Under the pieces are notes generated by a model. It saw only the letters and a program-made list of their open reading frames with translations. It was not told where the DNA came from and did not search any database. The position numbers were made by a program, and so were the translations under genes. A stretch of DNA of 64,000 nt, taken from contig UQTW01000006.1 of NCBI GenBank assembly GCA_900544115.1, forward strand, positions 37,750-101,749, written 5' to 3'. Source of the stretch: an uncultured Collinsella sp. GTDB taxonomy: Bacteria > Actinomycetota > Coriobacteriia > Coriobacteriales > Coriobacteriaceae. Every line of letters begins with the position of its first letter. Positions within the stretch are counted from its first letter, which is position 1. Of this stretch, positions 60,141 to 64,000 are shown piece by piece.

Positions 60141-60374
60141 CTACTCCATCTCTTCGGCAGTGCGCTCGATAAGCTCGCCGATGGTCTTCATGACCATGAC
60201 CTCGCGAACGGGGACCTCAGCATCGAGCTCGTTCTCGATCATGGAGGTCAGGGCGATCATCTTCATCGAGCCCTTGCCCAGGGTCTCAAACGTCGTCTCG
60301 GGGGTCACATCGCCATCGTAGTTGTAAGCGGACTTGGCAAAATCGCAGATCTGCTGAGTGAGTTCTTCGTTCAT
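60141..60374 (-). CDS. acyl carrier protein-like protein
   Basis: A 77-residue acidic helical protein of acyl-carrier size. TFETLGKGSMKMIALTSMIE aligns with the LGxDSLxxveLv carrier signature, with the phosphopantetheine-bearing Ser kept but the preceding Asp replaced by Gly and the following Leu by Met. The rest (ELDAEVPVREVMVMKTIGEL) fits helices III and IV. It is placed between the DUF35 and phosphotransacylase genes, whose own ribosome-binding site lies in its 3' end. Confidence 0.8.
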   Translation of the reverse strand: MNEELTQQICDFAKSAYNYDGDVTPETTFETLGKGSMKMIALTSMIENELDAEVPVREVMVMKTIGELIERTAEEME

Positions 60375-60392
60375 GATGGTGCCTTTCTAAGA

Positions 60393-60443
60393 TAAAAAGA
60401 GGGGCGGCCACGGCGGGCTGGAGGCATGGGTCCCGCCGTGGCC
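60393..60443 (-). terminator. intra-module terminator before the carrier protein gene
   Basis: A perfect 12-bp stem (60406-60417 with 60432-60443) followed on the minus strand by CTCTTTTT. Partial read-through would set the ratio of thiolase/DUF35 to the downstream proteins. Confidence 0.75.
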
Positions 60444-60478
60444 TAAGAGAGGAATCGAATTGTTAAAAGGGTGAAAGC

Positions 60479-60901
60479 CTAGTCGTCAAGCTCAAACGTG
60501 AGCTCTTTGTAACCCGGTCGATCGATGACCTTGGCATGGACGCCAACGGTCTCGCCCGCCATGAGCTTGGCGCGGATCTCGGGGGCCTTCTTCTTGGTAA
60601 TGCCGTAGATGACGTAGGTGTACTGAGAACCCTCGTCAATATCGACGGCGCCGTAGGCGTACTTGCCATACTCCTTGAGGTAGGGCTTGTCGTTCTGCGG
60701 ACCAGGCAGGGTAAAATCAATCAGATGGCCGTGACCGGAAACCTGGACCCAATCGGTCTTGTGGTAGCCGCAGGCATTGCAGGCAAGGTGAGGCGGAAAC
60801 TCGACGGCTCCGCACTCGGGGCACTGACGTGCCCAATAGATACCCTCTTCAAGACCCGTGTAGAACTTCTTGACCACGGGCTCCATATCTTTGAGTTGCA
60901 T
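60479..60901 (-). CDS. DUF35 OB-fold zinc-ribbon protein
   Basis: A 140-residue protein with a zinc ribbon (CPECGAVEFPPHLACNACGY, residues ~27-46) and an OB-fold domain (VSGHGHLIDFTLPGPQND, GAVDIDEGSQYTYVIYGI). DUF35 proteins form complexes with SCP-2-type thiolases, channelling acyl-CoA in archaeal acetoacetyl-CoA thiolase/HMG-CoA synthase and in PhlACB. It follows the thiolase gene, so the two should form such a complex. AAGGAG precedes the ATG. Confidence 0.9.
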   Translation of the reverse strand: MQLKDMEPVVKKFYTGLEEGIYWARQCPECGAVEFPPHLACNACGYHKTDWVQVSGHGHLIDFTLPGPQNDKPYLKEYGKYAYGAVDIDEGSQYTYVIYGITKKKAPEIRAKLMAGETVGVHAKVIDRPGYKELTFELDD

Positions 60902-60939
60902 GAGAATACTCCTTATGGGAAATCGAAAACCGCGGTCGC

Positions 60940-62205
60940 TTAGGCGACGGTACGAAGAATCTGGCAGCGCACATTCTGAGAACCGCCAAAACCGCGCAGG
61001 AAGGCCGTCTCAGGAATCTTCTTCATCTGGGTTGCACCGGCGACGCCGCGCATCTGCTTGACGGCCTCGACGATATCGGCGATGCCGGATGCGCCATGAG
61101 CGTGGCCGAAGTTGCAACGGCCACCGTGCGGGTTGATGGGCTTATCACCGTCAAAAGCGGTGCGGCCATCGATCGCATACTTCCAAGCCTCGCCGCGCGG
61201 AATATAGCCGCACTCCTCAGCCGAGACGATCTCGGAAGCCAGGAAGAAGTCATTGCACATGAACAGGTCGATCTCGTCGGGGCTCACGCCGGTAAGGTCG
61301 TAGACCTGCCTGGCGGCAAGCTCGGTAGCCCAGTGCTCATTGTGAAGCAGGCCGGCCTCGACGGCAGAGGCGCCCGTGCCCAGAACCTCGATAGGTGCAT
61401 ACGGGACACCCATGGCCTTGGCCTTCTCCGTGGGCATCACGACAACAGCGGCGGCACCGTCGCACTTCTTCTCAAAGCCGGTAACGCGCAGGTACTGCGT
61501 AACGCGCGGGTTGTACATGCTCTTGAGATACTCGTCGGCGGTATCGAACCCAGCTGCCTTCGCATCCTCCTCGACCGTGGTCTCGTACCAGGCAAGGGGA
61601 TTCAGGACGGCACCGCGGCGAAGGCTCTTGGTAAGGCCGTTCAGGGCGTCATCGATCTGATCGGCAGTAAGGTCGTACTGCATCGAATACTCGTTGATCC
61701 AGTTGTCGAACGACACGCCGAAGGCGCCATCGAGCGGACGACCATAAGCGCGGTCATAGATCTTATCGAGCGAGGGAATCATGACGTCGAGCGTAAAGTC
61801 CTGACGAATATGGGAGGGCATGTGCTCAACGGGAAGAGTCGAAGCCAAATCGCAGGCACCCGTAAGGACGACATCGTAGGCACCGGAGGCGACTGCCATC
61901 ACGGCCTGCTCAAGGGCGACGTAGCCCGTGCAGCAAGCCTCGGAATGATGGACGGAACCCTTGGCGCGAACGCCAAACCAATCGGCAACCTGCATGTTGG
62001 GGGTAATGCAATCGCCAACAAGATACGGATTGGCGCTGCCGTGGTAGAAAAAGTCGATATCGCGGGGCTCAAGACCGGCATCGGCAATTGCCTCGAGGGC
62101 CGCATAGCCAAACGCCTCGCCCTCGCCAATACCCTGGGTCTCGGGATGCTCCTCAAAATCCTTGAACGGGGTGCAGCCTACGCCTACAATCGAGACGCTG
62201 CGCAT
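60940..62205 (-). CDS. SCP-2-type thiolase-like acyltransferase
   Basis: A 421-residue thiolase-fold protein. SVSIVGVGCTPFKDFEEHPE starts the domain; HHSEACCTGYVALEQAVMAV carries the nucleophilic Cys; FMCNDFFLASEIV and CNFGHAHGASGIADIVEAVK (His of the GHPxGAxG motif, here GHAHGASG) follow. The second thiolase Cys near the C-terminus is replaced (AFLRGFGGSQNV). This fits non-classical thiolases that pair with DUF35 proteins and catalyse reversible Claisen or acyl-transfer reactions. Start at 62205; a GTG at 62226 is an alternative. Confidence 0.88.
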   Translation of the reverse strand: MRSVSIVGVGCTPFKDFEEHPETQGIGEGEAFGYAALEAIADAGLEPRDIDFFYHGSANPYLVGDCITPNMQVADWFGVRAKGSVHHSEACCTGYVALEQAVMAVASGAYDVVLTGACDLASTLPVEHMPSHIRQDFTLDVMIPSLDKIYDRAYGRPLDGAFGVSFDNWINEYSMQYDLTADQIDDALNGLTKSLRRGAVLNPLAWYETTVEEDAKAAGFDTADEYLKSMYNPRVTQYLRVTGFEKKCDGAAAVVVMPTEKAKAMGVPYAPIEVLGTGASAVEAGLLHNEHWATELAARQVYDLTGVSPDEIDLFMCNDFFLASEIVSAEECGYIPRGEAWKYAIDGRTAFDGDKPINPHGGRCNFGHAHGASGIADIVEAVKQMRGVAGATQMKKIPETAFLRGFGGSQNVRCQILRTVA

Positions 62206-62279
62206 GTTCTTTCCGAGCGTAACCACTGAATATCACATCCTAATCATGTGAAGGTGTACGAAATGATGGCGCAGTCCAG

Positions 62280-62454
62280 CCGCGAGCGAAGGTGAGAGAG
62301 CGCTCGCGGCTTTTCTGTGCCGTCACACGTTGAACTACTGCAGTGGTTCTTTTGAACGTAGCTTTAGTGTAAGAGTGGTTTATTTGGTGCCGTGGGACAA
62401 AAAGCCACTATGTGTCCCATCATTTGGTACATATAGCTTAATTTCGTTCCAAAT
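62280..62454. promoter_or_regulatory. control region of the thiolase module
   Basis: The 343-bp gap 62206-62548 has no gene but three inverted repeats: an 11-bp perfect hairpin (62278-62288 with 62301-62311) with T4 on the plus strand; TGGGACA/TGTCCCA (62393-62399, 62413-62419); and ATTTGGTAC/GTTCCAAAT (62422-62430, 62446-62454, 8 of 9). The last two are good candidates for operators of the adjacent TetR regulator. No convincing -35/-10 pair was found. Confidence 0.5.
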
Positions 62455-62535
62455 AGCAGATAAATGACTATGCTTAAAGCCGATTCATAGGGCTGGAACG
62501 CTTTGAGTTCACTGCATGCGCAACCGTTCATCCCT

Positions 62536-62562
62536 AAAAAACAGCCGCTCACCCGAGCGGCT
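62536..62562 (-). terminator. terminator overlapping the tetR stop codon
   Basis: AGCCGCTC (62543-62550) pairs with GAGCGGCT (62555-62562), followed on the minus strand by GTTTTTT. The TetR stop codon lies in the loop. Confidence 0.88.
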
Positions 62563-63166
62563 TTTCAAAATCGGGGATACGTGGGTGCCAATGGCGCGAG
62601 GCGTCGTCGACAAACAGCGGCGCATAGAACATGCGATTGAGCGCGGCGGCAACGGTACGTGCCTCCAAATCAGGACGGACCTCGAGCCAGTACTGGATAA
62701 GGTTATGGTGACCCGCGAGAGCAAAAGCCAGATACAGGTCAAGATCGGTCTCGTCAGAAAATGTTGAGCGCAGACGGTCGCGAAAATACTCATGCATGAA
62801 AATCGTAGCCTTATGCGTGAACACGGGGTCCCCGTTTTCGCTGTTGAGCGCGAGCACCTTCGAACGGTTGCGCTGCAGGATCTCCATACGCCTGATCATT
62901 GTCGGCGTCGGGTCGAGCTGAGCGTCACCAAAGCGCGCCTCAAGGGCAACGTCGTTAATATCTTGCATGATCTGGAGCAGATCGTCCTCAAATCGTTTAA
63001 CAACGTCGTCGACAGAACGATAGGAGCGGTAAAACGTCGATTTCGAGGTGTGTGCGAGCCTCAGCACATCGGCCACCTTAATCGACTGCACCGGAGTTGC
63101 CGCCATGAGCTCAAAGACGGCATCCTCGATCCGTGAAGCAATATCGTTTTGAGCGTTCAGTGGCAT
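62549..63166 (-). CDS. TetR-family regulator
   Basis: A 205-residue regulator. The N-terminal helix-turn-helix is IEDAVFELMAATPVQSIKVA with VLRLAHTSKSTFYRSYRSVD; the rest is an all-helical ligand domain. It lies upstream of the thiolase module on the same strand and most likely controls it, perhaps in response to an acyl thioester as FadR/FabT-like TetR proteins do (inference). GGGGAGG precedes the ATG. Confidence 0.88.
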   Translation of the reverse strand: MPLNAQNDIASRIEDAVFELMAATPVQSIKVADVLRLAHTSKSTFYRSYRSVDDVVKRFEDDLLQIMQDINDVALEARFGDAQLDPTPTMIRRMEILQRNRSKVLALNSENGDPVFTHKATIFMHEYFRDRLRSTFSDETDLDLYLAFALAGHHNLIQYWLEVRPDLEARTVAAALNRMFYAPLFVDDASRHWHPRIPDFEKPLG

Positions 63167-63194
63167 AGTGGCCTCCCCTATTGTCGATTGGCTC

Positions 63195-63824
63195 CTATGC
63201 TACCCGAAAGGCATGCTCCTCAATGGCGATATGGGGCATAGAACGCGCTGCACAAGAGATGACACACTGGCCAAACACCACCGAGGAAGTAAACCATCCG
63301 CTCGGCAACCCGTCTTTGCGGGGATCGATTGAAAAGCCGGACCCCTCCGCCTTCAGGACGGCTTCGATACGCGTCCAAACCCGACACAGCCGAAAGGCGC
63401 GTTCCTGCGAATCTGCCGCAGCGTCAATCCACGCCCGTTCCCTTGAGCTCGCCATACGCTCAACCGCAATAGGTACAATCTCATCGACCGCCTCGATATC
63501 CACGCCAATAGGTCCTCCGACCGACCGAGCAACATCGGAAACAGCGAGGACGGCCACGCTTCCGCCATGTGAAATGGAAATAGAGGGGGCCTCCCCATCC
63601 GCAAGCTCGATCTTGCCGAAAGCAGAACGCGCAAGCTGGGTGTCGTCGAAGACACCCAGGGCGTCGCGAAGCAGCAGACCCACGCCCGCAGCTTCCCTCC
63701 GAGACGCAATGGGGAGATCTCCATTGGGGGCACGCGAGGCATAACGTCCCGCGATTGATGCCATATCAACGGTCTCGCCGGGATCGATCGCAGAAACGTC
63801 AACGAGATGCACGGTTATGTTCAA
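63195..63824 (-). CDS. 4'-phosphopantetheinyl transferase superfamily protein
   Basis: A 209-residue Sfp/AcpT-type protein. APSISISHGGSVAVLAVS, GPIGVDIEAVDEIV (magnesium-binding Asp and Glu) and LCRVWTRIEAVLKAEGSGF (the W-x-R-x-E-A-x-x-K motif) are diagnostic. It attaches phosphopantetheine to carrier proteins. It precedes the TetR gene and so is well placed to activate the module's carrier. The start is uncertain: TTG at 63824 has GGGGG at ~9 nt; TTG at 63833 is too close to that site. Confidence 0.82.
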   Translation of the reverse strand: MNITVHLVDVSAIDPGETVDMASIAGRYASRAPNGDLPIASRREAAGVGLLLRDALGVFDDTQLARSAFGKIELADGEAPSISISHGGSVAVLAVSDVARSVGGPIGVDIEAVDEIVPIAVERMASSRERAWIDAAADSQERAFRLCRVWTRIEAVLKAEGSGFSIDPRKDGLPSGWFTSSVVFGQCVISCAARSMPHIAIEEHAFRVA

Positions 63825-63921
63825 AATGGTCAACCCCCACTCGATTGAGATGACAAGGCTAAACTGACGTTCAGAACCGCTCTTTCATGAAGCGAGGTAC
63901 CTTTTGCCGGCGATTTGGTGA

Positions 63922-63959
63922 CCAAAACAAAACAGCTCAGAGGCTAAGCCTCTGAGCTG
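63922..63959 (-). terminator. intrinsic terminator after the tRNA
   Basis: A perfect 12-bp stem (63933-63944 with 63948-63959) followed on the minus strand by TTTTGTTTTGG, 9 nt after the tRNA 3' end. Confidence 0.92.
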
Positions 63960-63967
63960 CGAACATT

Positions 63968-64000
63968 TGGTGGGCGTTAGAAGATTTGAACTTCTGACCT
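63968..64000 (-). tRNA. tRNA, 3' part (5' end outside window)
   Basis: The minus strand ends in an encoded CCA (63968-63970), discriminator A, the acceptor 3' strand AACGCCC, and a complete T arm AGAAG-TTCAAAT-CTTCT, preceded by the variable-loop bases AGGTC. The 5' acceptor strand should read GGGCGTT. The anticodon lies outside the window, so the amino acid is not assigned. Confidence 0.88.

Noticed and set aside
58762..60321. 519-codon plus-strand frame opposite buk and the phosphotransacylase gene
   Set aside because: Shadow frame; it spans three real minus-strand genes.

Overview
The window looks like chromosomal DNA of a gut Coriobacteriia, most likely Collinsella or a close relative. 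This is an inference from GC-rich coding, the gene mix (strictly anaerobic NrdDG, ferredoxin-type aldo/keto reductase, DUF3793-flavodoxin pair, fructosamine catabolism, butyrate-kinase module) and actinobacterial-style LexA and NrdR sites; no marker gene such as rRNA is present to prove it. There are about 57 protein genes, one pseudogene, one partial tRNA, no rRNA, no CRISPR array and no recognisable prophage or IS transposase.

Layout. 1-9.3 kb: housekeeping genes (lactate dehydrogenase 5' part, aminotransferase, glutamine-dependent NAD synthetase, a tail-rich membrane protein, a LOTUS-like protein, EttA). 8.5-9.9 kb: an sdpRI-like repressor/immunity pair, divergent from a 28-residue hydrophobic peptide that has the layout of a type I toxin with an antisense RNA. 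10.0-11.6 kb: TcdA and TatD. 11.7-23.1 kb: a long minus-strand catabolic cluster led by a GntR/UTRA regulator and a YfcC-type transporter, containing FrlC-, FrlB- and FrlD-like proteins (fructosamine catabolism), then a second block with another PfkB kinase, an amidohydrolase, YjbQ, BtpA and an FGGY kinase. 23.2-27.4 kb: two HAD phosphatases, Pgi and a lone N-terminal domain of an iron alcohol dehydrogenase. 27.6-29.6 kb: SOS-type Y-family polymerase plus YolD. 29.6-31.3 kb: metal-related genes (HMA protein, DUF3793, flavodoxin). 31.4-34.6 kb: polar amino-acid ABC transporter. 34.7-41.3 kb: Nfo, a pseudogene bracketed by two copies of a 79-bp palindromic element, an aldo/keto reductase, a cyclase, a PanE-like reductase and a secreted protein. 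41.6-44.1 kb: MetY with a Cys-containing leader peptide, divergent from a LysR regulator. 44.2-52.3 kb: RNase H, oxidoreductase, acylphosphatase, Fur, phosphatase, a SlyD-like/UreE-like pair, dipeptidase, metallopeptidase and folate genes (folE-HD-folB). 52.4-55.9 kb: anaerobic ribonucleotide reductase nrdD-nrdG with an NrdR box and two large palindromes. 56.1-63.8 kb: a same-strand module PPTase, TetR, thiolase, DUF35, acyl carrier protein, phosphotransacylase, butyrate-kinase-like kinase, MFS transporter and small membrane protein. The window ends in a tRNA.

How genes work together. The fructosamine cluster should import an Amadori-type compound, phosphorylate it, and cleave it to an amine plus glucose 6-phosphate, which Pgi (just downstream on the same strand) passes into glycolysis. 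The 56-64 kb module has every part needed to go from a (possibly carrier-bound) acyl thioester to acyl phosphate, ATP and a free acid, together with its own carrier protein, a candidate carrier-activating enzyme, a regulator and a transporter. It is the best candidate in the window for a little-described system. Intergenic regions are unusually rich in long palindromic elements (80-135 bp).
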